A stretch of 49,242 nucleotides of DNA from an uncultured Bacteroidales bacterium (GTDB lineage Bacteria > Bacteroidota > Bacteroidia > Bacteroidales > Muribaculaceae): assembly GCA_902777835.1 (NCBI GenBank), contig CACYVC010000035.1, forward strand, positions 1-49,242, in the 5' to 3' direction. Below, one piece after another: positions 28,084 through 35,816 of the stretch. Every line of letters begins with the position of its first letter. Positions within the stretch are counted from its first letter, which is position 1. The position numbers were made by a program, and so were the translations under genes. The notes below the pieces were generated by a model. The model made no database searches. It saw only the letters and a list, made by a program, of their open reading frames with translations, and had not been told where the DNA came from.

Positions 28084-30599
28084 ATGGAACGATTAAAAAA
28101 ATATTTAACAAAACTCGCATTGCTGGCAATCGTGGCAATGCTCCCACAACTGGCTAGCGCCCATGATTTCGAGGTGGATGGCATTTATTACTTGAAAAAC
28201 GGTAACAATGCTACTGTGACTTACAGAGGAAGTTATTCTTCTTCTTACTCAAACGAATATACTGGCGCCGTGAATATCCCATCAACAGTAACATATAGTG
28301 GTAAAACTTACTCGGTGACTTCGATTGGCAGTGATGCCTTCTCGGGTTGCACTGCCTTGACATCGGTGACCATCCCCAACTCGGTGACCTCGATTGGTAA
28401 TAGTGCCTTCTTTGATTGTAGTAGCTTGACATCGGTGACCATCCCCAACTCGGTACTGCCTTGACCTCGGTTAACATCCCCAACTCGGTGACGACGATTG
28501 GCATATGTGCTTTCTTAGAATGCAGTGGCTTGACCTCGGTGACCATCCCCAACTCTGTGACTTCGATTGGCGACGATGCCTTCTCTTGGTGCCTTGGCTT
28601 GACTTCAATGGTAGTAGAGAGTGGAAACACAAAATATGATTCCCGCAACAACTGTAACGCTATAATAGAGACTGCTACTAACACTTTAATCAGTGGTTGC
28701 AATAATACCATTATCCCCAGCTCGGTGACTTCGATTGGCGACGATGCCTTCTTTGGTTGCACAGGCTTGACCTCGGTGACCATCCCCAACTCGGTGACTT
28801 CGATTGGCAACAATGCCTTCTATTTTTGCAGTGGCTTGACCTCGGTAGCCATCCCCAACTCGGTGACAGAGATTGATTATGGAGCATTTTGGGCTTGCTC
28901 AGGCTTAACCTCTGTGACCATCCCTAACTCGGTGATTTCGATTGGCGACTGTGCCTTCCATGGTTGCAGTAGCTTGACCTCGGTGACAATCTCCAACTCA
29001 GTGACTGAGATTGGTCTTGGCGTCTTTGATGGTTGCATAGGTTTGACCTCAATGGTTGTAGAGAGTGAAAACACAAGATATGATTCCCGCAACAACTGTA
29101 ACGCTATAATAGAGACTGCTACTAATACTTTAATCTGTGGCTGCAAGAATACCATTATCCCCAACTCGGTGACTTCGATTGGCGGCTATGCCTTCTTTGA
29201 TTGTAGTAGCTTGACATCGGTGACCATCCCCAACTCGGTGACCTCGATTGGTAATAGTGCCTTCTTTGATTGTAGTAGCTTGACATCGGTGACCATCCCC
29301 AACTCGGTGACTTCTGTGACTCTCACTGGTAAGGGCGCATGGTATCCCAAGAATAATATGCCGTCCATTAATCATATTAAGACTGTAAATATCGGCAGTG
29401 GCATAACTTCATTGGGAAACTTCGGTTTCACTCCCGATGTGGTAAATTGCTATGCTGAAACGCCACCCACATGCTCTTATGGTACATTCTCCAATTATGA
29501 CGGAGCTTTGCATGTGCCACCAGCATCTATGGTTTCGTATTTTACTGCAGACTATTGGCAGAATTTCAATAACCTGGTTAATAATTTAACCGAAAAGGTT
29601 ACTTTGGATAAGACAACTGTTAGTATTGTTCTATGGCAGACATCAGCATTGACAGCTACTACTGTTCCTGAAGGAAACAATATCTTGTGGGGCACAAATA
29701 ATCCATCAGTTGCAATTGTTGATGAAAATGGAATGATAACTGCTACGGGAGAGGGTGAGTGTGATGTCTTTGCCACTCTTGCCACAAATCCTGCTGTATA
29801 TGCATGGTGTCATGTTACCGTATCTTATCCTGAAATAAACATTACACTAAGCGATGAGAGTCTTGAGATGAATTTGAGCGAAGAGAGAACATTGACTGCA
29901 ATTATTACTCCAGAAAATACTGGCCTTACTTTAACTTGGTCATCAAGTAACACGAGCGTGGCAACTGTTGACAAAAATGGCAAGGTGACTGCCATTGGCG
30001 AAGGCGAGTGTGACATAATTGCCACAGTTCTTAACTATACTGCAACTTGCCATGTGACGGTGACAAACAATGTCACCATTAGTCTCAATATCGAGAATGC
30101 CATATTGGGAGCTAACCAGTTGCTGACAGTTTATCCCTCTTGCGTTCCCGACGTGCCAGTGGAATTAGTTGTGACCTCAAGTGACCCAAGTGTAGCTGTT
30201 GTAAGATTGGTGAATCTCACTAATGCTCCTGCTGCGGGTTTGATGACTTTCCCCGAGAAGGGTATGGCACTTAATTATTTTGAGGAGTTGGTAGTTCCAA
30301 GTGAGAGTAAATATCCTACCTTGGCAAGCACTAAGGCGATCATGATTGTGGGTGCACAGAATGGCACTGCCACCATTACTGTGACTACTGCCGACGGCCA
30401 GGCCGTACCTGCTGTGCTTGAGCTGCGCGTGGTTGACGTGGATGGCGACCGCACTATCACCTCGACCGATATCACCTGCCTATATAACTACTTGCTCAAT
30501 GGCGATGACACTTTCATCACCACTAGCGACACAAACGGCGACGGTTTCATCACAAGCACCGACATCACCGTGTTATATAACTTGATGTTGGGAAACTAA
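28084..30599 (+). pseudogene. BspA-type leucine-rich-repeat/Ig/dockerin surface protein, frameshifted
   Basis: The first frame runs from ATG 28084 to a stop at 28464; the rest is in another frame from about 28455 to 30599. Order: signal peptide ending LASA (residue 26); a run of 23-residue LRR_5 units of the form [18 protein letters not shown] (about 28310-29330); two bacterial Ig-like (BIG_2) domains with VATVDKNGKVTAIGEGECD (about 29600-30070); a further beta domain; and a C-terminal dockerin (VDGDRTITSTDI and DTNGDGFITSTDI). At 28455 a repeat unit jumps from NSV straight to ACTGCC, consistent with loss of 34 bases by recombination between repeats. The first-frame product would be a truncated 126-residue secreted fragment. 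A sequencing or assembly collapse in repeats is possible. Confidence 0.8.
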
Positions 30600-30603
30600 T
30601 AAT

Positions 30604-30634
30604 TAGTTCACAGTTTATAGTTCATAGTTCACAG
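30604..30634. repeat. AGTTCACAGTT-type short repeats
   Basis: Three to four copies of AGTTCAYAGTT follow the stop of the dockerin gene directly. They are the same unit as at 26062-26135. Confidence 0.7.
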
Positions 30635-30707
30635 TTGCCACTAAGCAACGAGGGGCGTCTGGAAAGTAAGGCGACCCTTTTGCTGCGTGGTGGGTGCAAT
30701 ATTTTTG

Positions 30708-30857
30708 CCACTCCTGATGGAGTGGAAATTAGAGCACTTCGTGCTAAAATTGTAATTGCGCTGACGCGCTAAAATTCTGTTCTAAAATTATTACAATGGG
30801 AATTTTAGCGACGTAGTCGCCCATATTTTTAGTGCGGAGCACCACAATAATTTTAGA
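30708..30857. repeat. Array of five perfect mini-hairpins with AAAATT/AATTTT linkers
   Basis: Five tiny perfect stems follow each other: CCACTCC-TGAT-GGAGTGG (30708-30725), GCAC-TTC-GTGC (30734-30744), GCGC-TGAC-GCGC (30758-30769), GCGAC-GTA-GTCGC (30808-30820) and GTGC-GGA-GCAC (30832-30842). The first three are followed by AAATT or TAAAATT and the last two preceded by TTTTA, so the array has overall dyad symmetry. No gene lies in 30600-30927. Confidence 0.75.
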
Positions 30858-30870
30858 GGCCTATAAAGCC

Positions 30871-30909
30871 AAGTACCCGCTGATGATTTGCAAACATCTG
30901 CGGGTACTT
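30871..30909. terminator. Terminator hairpin between converging genes
   Basis: AAGTACCCGC (30871-30880) pairs with GCGGGTACTT (30900-30909), with partial pairing inside. It lies just after the stop of the minus-strand gene at 30928 and can end transcripts from either side, though T-runs are weak. Confidence 0.65.
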
Positions 30910-30927
30910 GTAATTAATGAAACATGA

Positions 30928-32514
30928 TTATGGTTGACGAGTCATTGAAAATGTACCATAGGTTAAATGATTCTCAGTAGAACCCCAATTCCTAGTGGCA
31001 TTTCCAGCTATACTTGTTGGGTTAATAAGATTGTCAAATGTTCCCGTAAAGCCTTTAGAATAATACATAGGCCATGAAGAACCTGAACTGTCGCTGAAAC
31101 TGATTTTTATAGAGCCATCATTCTGTACGTTCCAACTACCTGTATTCGTGGTGTGTGCCATAAACAGGTAACCACTTACGTGAGTAAATGTGGCTTTACC
31201 ATCAGCAGTCAAAACAATTGTTGATGATTCTGATTGATTATTATCAAAAAATTCCGTACAGCTCCAGGTTCCAGCCAAATCTGGAGTAGAGAATGTTATG
31301 GCTTCTTGCTCATAGATATATGTGTCACCAACCTTGACATAGGCATAGCATTGATACGTTTTCCATGGTTTTAACCCTGTCAACATCACTTGCTGTTCTC
31401 CTTCAATTGTTTGGGCAGGAAAAATTAGCTTATTGTTGCCATTCTTTACAATTACGCCACAGTCCATACATTTGTCAATTCCAATGAATTTGCAATTGGC
31501 AATAGCTGAAATCAAATTAATATCACTGACTGAGACGACTGAAGCAGTTGTGGAAACTAAGCTATTCTCATTGGTCAAAGCAATACGCAATCCAATATTT
31601 GCAGTCTTGTGAGTCATGACACGCTTACAATTATGGACAGAAACACGGCAAGATTTTGCTATGTCAATTCTACTACCTCCACGAAGCACGAGATATTCAC
31701 CTTCGTCAGGGCCAGTTGGGTTTATTTGTGATTCAGATGTGTATTCAGTCCAATAGTCTTGACACCACTCCCACACGTTTCCGCTCATATCGTAGATACC
31801 TAATTCATTGGAATCTTTTGTGCCTACCGCGTGTGTGACAGAGCCACTATTATCTTTATACCACGCCACGCTATTAATGTCGTTGCTGCCTGCATATTTG
31901 TATCCCATACTCTTGTTTCCGCCACGAGCAGCAAACTCCCATTCAGCCTCGGTAAGTAAACGGAACCTCAAACCAGTCAATTGTCTCAATTTGAAGATAA
32001 ACTGTTGGCAATCAACCCAACTTACATTTTCTACAGGGTAATTGACATCACCTTTATGATAACTAGGGTTGTTGCCCATTACAGCCTCCCAAAGCTCTTG
32101 AGTGACCTCGGTCTGACCGATATAGAAAGAGCTCAGTGTCACCTGATGAGTGGGGCTTTCATCGCTCTCAGCATCACTGCCTTGCTCAGCAGTGGCACCC
32201 ATGGTAAATGTGCCACCCTGAACCTCAACCATTTTGAACGTCACGCCGTTGACATGATATTCAATAACACTATTAGGCTGATAATTTCCTAGCAACACAT
32301 CATAAACAGCAGTGACGTCGGCAGCGGTGATGTTGCCGTCGCCGTTACAGTCGCCATGCACGAGGTTGCTGGTATCGTTGTTGAGAAGGTAATCGTAGAG
32401 TGCTGTGATGTCGGCGGCTGTGATTTCGCCGTCACCGTTCACGTCACCATGAATCGCCGCATAGCTTGCCACTGTTATCGATAACAGTAAAAAAACGGAT
32501 AATAATTTCTTCAT
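30928..32514 (-). CDS. Exported dockerin + FGE-fold + lipocalin-like protein
   Basis: The 528-residue protein has a signal peptide (about 1-20) and a dockerin pair at 22-77 (GDVNGDGEITAADI, GDCNGDGNITAADV). An FGE/SUMF1 fold follows at about 88-315 (VNGVTFKMVEVQGGTFTMG, YIGQTEVTQELWEAVMGNNP, EWEFAARGGNKSMGYKYAG, NELGIYDMSGNVWEWCQDYW). Then come a fibronectin-like linker (about 320-415) and a C-terminal lipocalin-like sandwich beginning LAGTWSCTEFF. The RGGS block before SCRVSVHNC keeps only part of the catalytic Cys pattern of true formylglycine-generating enzymes, so enzymatic activity is doubtful. The fold is intact here, unlike at 9780. Confidence 0.8.
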   Translation of the reverse strand: MKKLLSVFLLLSITVASYAAIHGDVNGDGEITAADITALYDYLLNNDTSNLVHGDCNGDGNITAADVTAVYDVLLGNYQPNSVIEYHVNGVTFKMVEVQGGTFTMGATAEQGSDAESDESPTHQVTLSSFYIGQTEVTQELWEAVMGNNPSYHKGDVNYPVENVSWVDCQQFIFKLRQLTGLRFRLLTEAEWEFAARGGNKSMGYKYAGSNDINSVAWYKDNSGSVTHAVGTKDSNELGIYDMSGNVWEWCQDYWTEYTSESQINPTGPDEGEYLVLRGGSRIDIAKSCRVSVHNCKRVMTHKTANIGLRIALTNENSLVSTTASVVSVSDINLISAIANCKFIGIDKCMDCGVIVKNGNNKLIFPAQTIEGEQQVMLTGLKPWKTYQCYAYVKVGDTYIYEQEAITFSTPDLAGTWSCTEFFDNNQSESSTIVLTADGKATFTHVSGYLFMAHTTNTGSWNVQNDGSIKISFSDSSGSSWPMYYSKGFTGTFDNLINPTSIAGNATRNWGSTENHLTYGTFSMTRQP

Positions 32515-32572
32515 ACATTGATTGTTTTTAATTGGTTAATGAAAAATTTTACAAAAGATTTTTTTCCAAAAG

Positions 32573-32580
32573 CAAAGATA
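32573..32580 (-). promoter_or_regulatory. -7 element for the dockerin/FGE/lipocalin gene
   Basis: TATCTTTG on the minus strand, about 59 bases before the ATG at 32514. ATTG on the same strand (32602-32605) sits near the -33 spacing. Confidence 0.6.
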
Positions 32581-32689
32581 AAGATTTTTTTTGAAATAGA
32601 ACAATAATGATGAAAATAATATTTATTAAAATAGGTAGTAGAAAGGAAAGCAGAAATTTACTACTTTCGCAGTGACTACCGAACTACGT

Positions 32690-32877
32690 AGAGATTCAGA
32701 TATGGACTACAATGGCAACCGAATCATTGCAATTGAGATTCAGAACATTATTAGGGTATTCTTTGATAACTCCTTGAGAAGTGTTGTTTTGCCCAATAGT
32801 CGTTCTCCTGAAAGCTGAATGGCTTTATGACTGAAATACTTGTCTGCAGTTATTGGATGTAAATCTCTATAATACAT
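32690..32877 (-). pseudogene. Relic of an AAA (AAA_14/DUF4143-type) ATPase gene
   Basis: On the minus strand, ATG 32877 opens a frame of 45 codons reading MYYRDLHPITADKYFSHKAI, then QLSGERLLGKTTLLKELSKN, and stopping at 32740. It matches the start of AAA_14/DUF4143 ATPases, where a YRDL leader precedes a GxRQVGKTTLLKEL P-loop. A second frame just past the stop gives LNCNDS, matching the conserved LNCDD after the P-loop, so the gene is frameshifted. Nothing further of the roughly 380-residue family is present. The promoter at 32892-32899 is still intact. Confidence 0.6.
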
Positions 32878-32891
32878 ATCTATTTTTGTTG

Positions 32892-32899
32892 CAAAGATA
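32892..32899 (-). promoter_or_regulatory. -7 element in front of the ATPase relic
   Basis: TATCTTTG on the minus strand, 15 bases before the ATG at 32877. It agrees with a once-functional gene with a very short leader. Confidence 0.45.
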
Positions 32900-32952
32900 T
32901 TTGTTGAATTTTCCTACTTTTCGGTATTAGGCTAATGATGTTTCATATAAAA

Positions 32953-32997
32953 ACTACACCTCAATAGTTTTGTGTCTAACTTCTGGGGTGCAGTTCA
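32953..32997. mobile_element. Probable insertion-sequence end relic (IS3/IS150-like inverted repeat)
   Basis: Read on the minus strand, 32997 downwards begins TGAACTGCACCCC, then AGAAGTTAGACA. This resembles terminal inverted repeats of the IS3 family (IS150 group). An internal imperfect palindrome (CACCCCAGAAGTT / AACTATTGAGGTG) follows. No transposase frame or second end was found, so it is at most a solo relic. The 32515-33085 gap otherwise contains the ATPase relic and no other gene. Confidence 0.35.
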
Positions 32998-33085
32998 AAG
33001 TCGCTGCTCGGAATGTTTTTTAGCAGAAAAACTCTCTCTATGGTGCAGTGAATAAGTAGCAATTTAAAAATATAATTAATTGCTG

Positions 33086-34024
33086 TTATGTTTTTTTAGA
33101 TAGGGATTTCAATATTTGAGAGGTTAATTTGTTTGAAAAAATATTAGCTCCCTTTTTATTTAGGTGCATGGTGTCATGAAATAACTCTCCTTTTACAAGT
33201 TCTAAATCATTTGAATAATCAAAGAATGGTATGTTGTATTGAGCGCATAGATTGACAATCTCTTTATAAGCAGGGCTATTTCTGTCTATATATCTTAAAT
33301 ATGGTGATATACAGATAAACAATTCAATACCTTTATTTTGTGCAATTTGAATAGTTCTCTCTAATTCTTGCCTTGAAAGAGGATTTACTTTACGGGTATC
33401 TTTTTCGGGTATTATTTTATATTCTTTTTCTTCTCCGTCTAATGCCCAAAATCCTAATGGGTATTCTGTAGTAGGATGTAAATAGGAGGTCAATAAATCA
33501 AAAAATTCTTCATTGTATTTATACATCTCAAAGTTCATTAATACTCTATGAAGAAAAGTTTCATTATCATCTAGAACTTTTTTTACATTGGAATTTACAC
33601 TGTAATATGGACGCATATATTTCAAGGCTGACATATTAGTTGAACCTGCCAATGTCCAAGGTTGTAGATCAATTATTACTATTTTAGGGACTTTTCTATC
33701 TATCAGGCTCTTCATCTCACAATAAAAATATGGATAATCTTGATAGGTGTTGCCTGTGTTATATATGGAATATTTTGTCCCAAAACGAGTGTTTATGCTG
33801 TCTCCTATTAATTGAGGAACATAGTTGGATCTTGCAGAAGAGCTGCCTAAAATTATGATATCAGCTGTGGCAGCATTAAGGCAGTAATTTAGTCCACAAT
33901 GTTCCTTCTCTAGATTCTTATGAGAGATAAACCTCATAATATATCCAAAGATACAATCAAAACAATACAGACATAAAAGAACTGTAACGAAACAAATAAG
34001 TATTTTAGTGAAACCTTTCTTCAT
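33086..34024 (-). CDS. SGNH-fold membrane-anchored protein of the FkbH-ACP-MBOAT cassette (DltD-like role)
   Basis: I choose ATG 34024 (312 residues), because it gives an N-terminal membrane anchor (KILICFVTVLLCLYCFDCIF) and starts one base after the MBOAT stop. The periplasmic part shows SGNH/GDSL blocks: ILGSSSARSNY with the nucleophile Ser at about 61-62, a GNTYQDYPYF region, and ELFHDTMHLNKKGA near the end, carrying the Asp and His of the triad. Its position after an MBOAT and an acyl carrier protein mirrors DltD in the D-alanylation pathway, so I infer that it helps transfer or hydrolyse an acyl group at the cell surface. The sequence is AT-rich compared with flanking housekeeping genes. 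Confidence 0.72.
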   Translation of the reverse strand: MKKGFTKILICFVTVLLCLYCFDCIFGYIMRFISHKNLEKEHCGLNYCLNAATADIIILGSSSARSNYVPQLIGDSINTRFGTKYSIYNTGNTYQDYPYFYCEMKSLIDRKVPKIVIIDLQPWTLAGSTNMSALKYMRPYYSVNSNVKKVLDDNETFLHRVLMNFEMYKYNEEFFDLLTSYLHPTTEYPLGFWALDGEEKEYKIIPEKDTRKVNPLSRQELERTIQIAQNKGIELFICISPYLRYIDRNSPAYKEIVNLCAQYNIPFFDYSNDLELVKGELFHDTMHLNKKGANIFSNKLTSQILKSLSKKT

Positions 34025-34025
34025 A

Positions 34026-35471
34026 TTAGAATTGGAAATATATAAACTGTCCTCCATCAAGATTACCACACAGGAAAACACAAATTAATAATATAATAAT
34101 TGATGCTATCCTTATAGATAATCTCTTTGAGTGAAGAAAATGAATATTATATTTGTTTTCGTCTTTAAACTCCTTAAATATCAAAAGTAGTATAAATGGT
34201 ATTCCAAAAACGAAAGCTGTCTTATTTACAAATGGTAGGCCATATCCATAAGTCAATCTTTGCATTATCTCAAAAGACTCAGAAAGATTGCTTGCCCTGA
34301 AAATAATTAGTCCAACTGTAACAAGGAGAAACGTTATTAATATGCGTGGATACTTATAATAAGCCTTCTTTTTGAGAGAATACTTTTTTTCAAATTTTCT
34401 TCTTTTTCTTTCGGTTGCAGCTATTATGATTAGAATTATACCATGATAAGCACCAAATAAGACATATGTCCAATTAGCCCCATGCCATGCGCCTATGACA
34501 ACAAGATTGATAAAGATTGCTATATACATTCCATATTGTCCGAGGTTTCTAAAGCGTACATTAAGTGGCATATATATATAATCTGTAATCCATGTCGTCA
34601 ATGACATATGCCATCTTCTCCAATATTCACTTGTGTTCTGAGATAAAAAGGGTCGATGGAAATTCTCTCTAACTTTAAGTCCTAGTAACTGTGAAACTCC
34701 TATGGCCATCTCAGAATAACCTGAGAAATCGGCATACATTTCAAAGGAATACAAAAGAACAGCAATTAGAATTGATGTGGCATTATGATGTGAATAGTTG
34801 TCAAGAACTGCGCTCGTGTAGCCAAAAAGTCTATCAGCAATACATACTTTTAGAAATAAGCCCCAAATGATTCTTCGGGTTCCTTCTGCCACGTTATCAT
34901 AGTCGAATTGTCTAGATTTGTTTAATTGAGGAATAAATTCGCCTGGCCTATCAATAGGGCCCGAAAGTATTGTTGGGAAAAAAGCTATGAATGTGGCAAA
35001 TTGGATAAAATCTTTAGTTGGCTGAATGTTTTCTCGATGAATTTCCAATACATAGCTAATCAGTTTAAAAGTAAAAAAGCTAATACCGATTGGCATGATA
35101 ATGCTAAAGGTGCTGAGATGTGCATTTAAACCAAAAGATTCAAAAAGATGTGCGAACTCTTGCACAAAGAAGCCTAAATACTTGAAATAGAAGAGTACAC
35201 CAACTCCTAGCACTACCCCTAAAGTGGTTAGATGTGATGCTCTCTTTGGATTATCTTTATTATTCTTTTTTATTTGTAATCCTAGCCAGTAAAAAACTAT
35301 TGTAATAATGGCTAGAAGTGGTATCATCTTCCAGTCGGCCCACCCATAAAAGAAATAACTAGCAAGTAACAACCAAAGATTTTGTGCTTTATAGGATTTT
35401 CTTAATAAGACAAAATATGGTAAACTTACAACAGCAAAAAACAGCCAAAAGATGATAGAATTGACAACCAT
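34026..35471 (-). CDS. MBOAT-family O-acyltransferase (AlgI/DltB-like)
   Basis: The 481-residue polytopic protein matches the AlgI/DltB type of membrane-bound O-acyltransferase. Key blocks: ASYFFYGWADWKM (about 37-49), MPIGISFFTFKLISYVLEIH (126-145), SGPIDRPGEFIPQL (170-183), WRRWHMSLTTWITDYIYMPL (284-303) and IGAWHGANWTYVLFGAYHG (326-344), whose His330 is the expected catalytic residue. Such enzymes carry acyl groups from a cytoplasmic thioester donor to an extracytoplasmic hydroxyl. The acyl carrier protein gene lies seven bases upstream, a natural donor. AlgI partners for alginate acetylation (AlgJ/X) are absent. Confidence 0.88.
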   Translation of the reverse strand: MVVNSIIFWLFFAVVSLPYFVLLRKSYKAQNLWLLLASYFFYGWADWKMIPLLAIITIVFYWLGLQIKKNNKDNPKRASHLTTLGVVLGVGVLFYFKYLGFFVQEFAHLFESFGLNAHLSTFSIIMPIGISFFTFKLISYVLEIHRENIQPTKDFIQFATFIAFFPTILSGPIDRPGEFIPQLNKSRQFDYDNVAEGTRRIIWGLFLKVCIADRLFGYTSAVLDNYSHHNATSILIAVLLYSFEMYADFSGYSEMAIGVSQLLGLKVRENFHRPFLSQNTSEYWRRWHMSLTTWITDYIYMPLNVRFRNLGQYGMYIAIFINLVVIGAWHGANWTYVLFGAYHGIILIIIAATERKRRKFEKKYSLKKKAYYKYPRILITFLLVTVGLIIFRASNLSESFEIMQRLTYGYGLPFVNKTAFVFGIPFILLLIFKEFKDENKYNIHFLHSKRLSIRIASIIILLICVFLCGNLDGGQFIYFQF

Positions 35472-35478
35472 TGATTAT

Positions 35479-35721
35479 TTATTTAAGTTTTTCTTCTATG
35501 GAATTCACCATCTCTCCAACATTGTTCCATTTCATTATTTCTAAAGAAGAGAACTTAAACTTAAACTTCTTCTCTATAGCTACAATAAGTTGGATATGGC
35601 TCAGTGAGTCCCATTCTTCAATATCATTGGCGCTTGTCTCGTCTGTCAGATTACATTCGTCAAGATCGAGCACGTCAATAAAGATCTCATTCAATTGATC
35701 AAAAATTTCTTGTCTTTCCAT
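35479..35721 (-). CDS. Acyl carrier protein
   Basis: The 80-residue acidic protein has the phosphopantetheine attachment motif EWDSLSHIQL, with Ser39 as the site, and the usual four-helix pattern. It is not the housekeeping AcpP, whose motif is DSLDTVEL. It lies between the FkbH-like gene (95 bases upstream) and the MBOAT gene (seven bases downstream). In FkbH systems such a dedicated carrier receives a glyceryl group from 1,3-bisphosphoglycerate, and in Dlt systems the equivalent DltC carries D-alanine. The glyceryl load here is inferred. Confidence 0.9.
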   Translation of the reverse strand: MERQEIFDQLNEIFIDVLDLDECNLTDETSANDIEEWDSLSHIQLIVAIEKKFKFKFSSLEIMKWNNVGEMVNSIEEKLK

Positions 35722-35816
35722 AATTACACTATATAAAACTCTTATTTAGTTATTCTAAAAAACTATCTTCCTTCAAATAATAGAAAAAGCATATTATCCT
35801 ATTTTCTAGAAGTAGA

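Noticed and set aside
28310-29340. CRISPR-like periodicity in the BspA-type gene
   Set aside because: The 69-base period is coding leucine-rich repeats (23 residues), not spacer-separated direct repeats. No CRISPR array or cas gene was found.
33086-35471. Alginate-type acetylation system (AlgI/AlgJ)
   Set aside because: AlgI systems take an acetyl donor without a dedicated carrier protein; here an acyl carrier protein and FkbH-like gene are in the same unit, which fits a Dlt-like scheme better.
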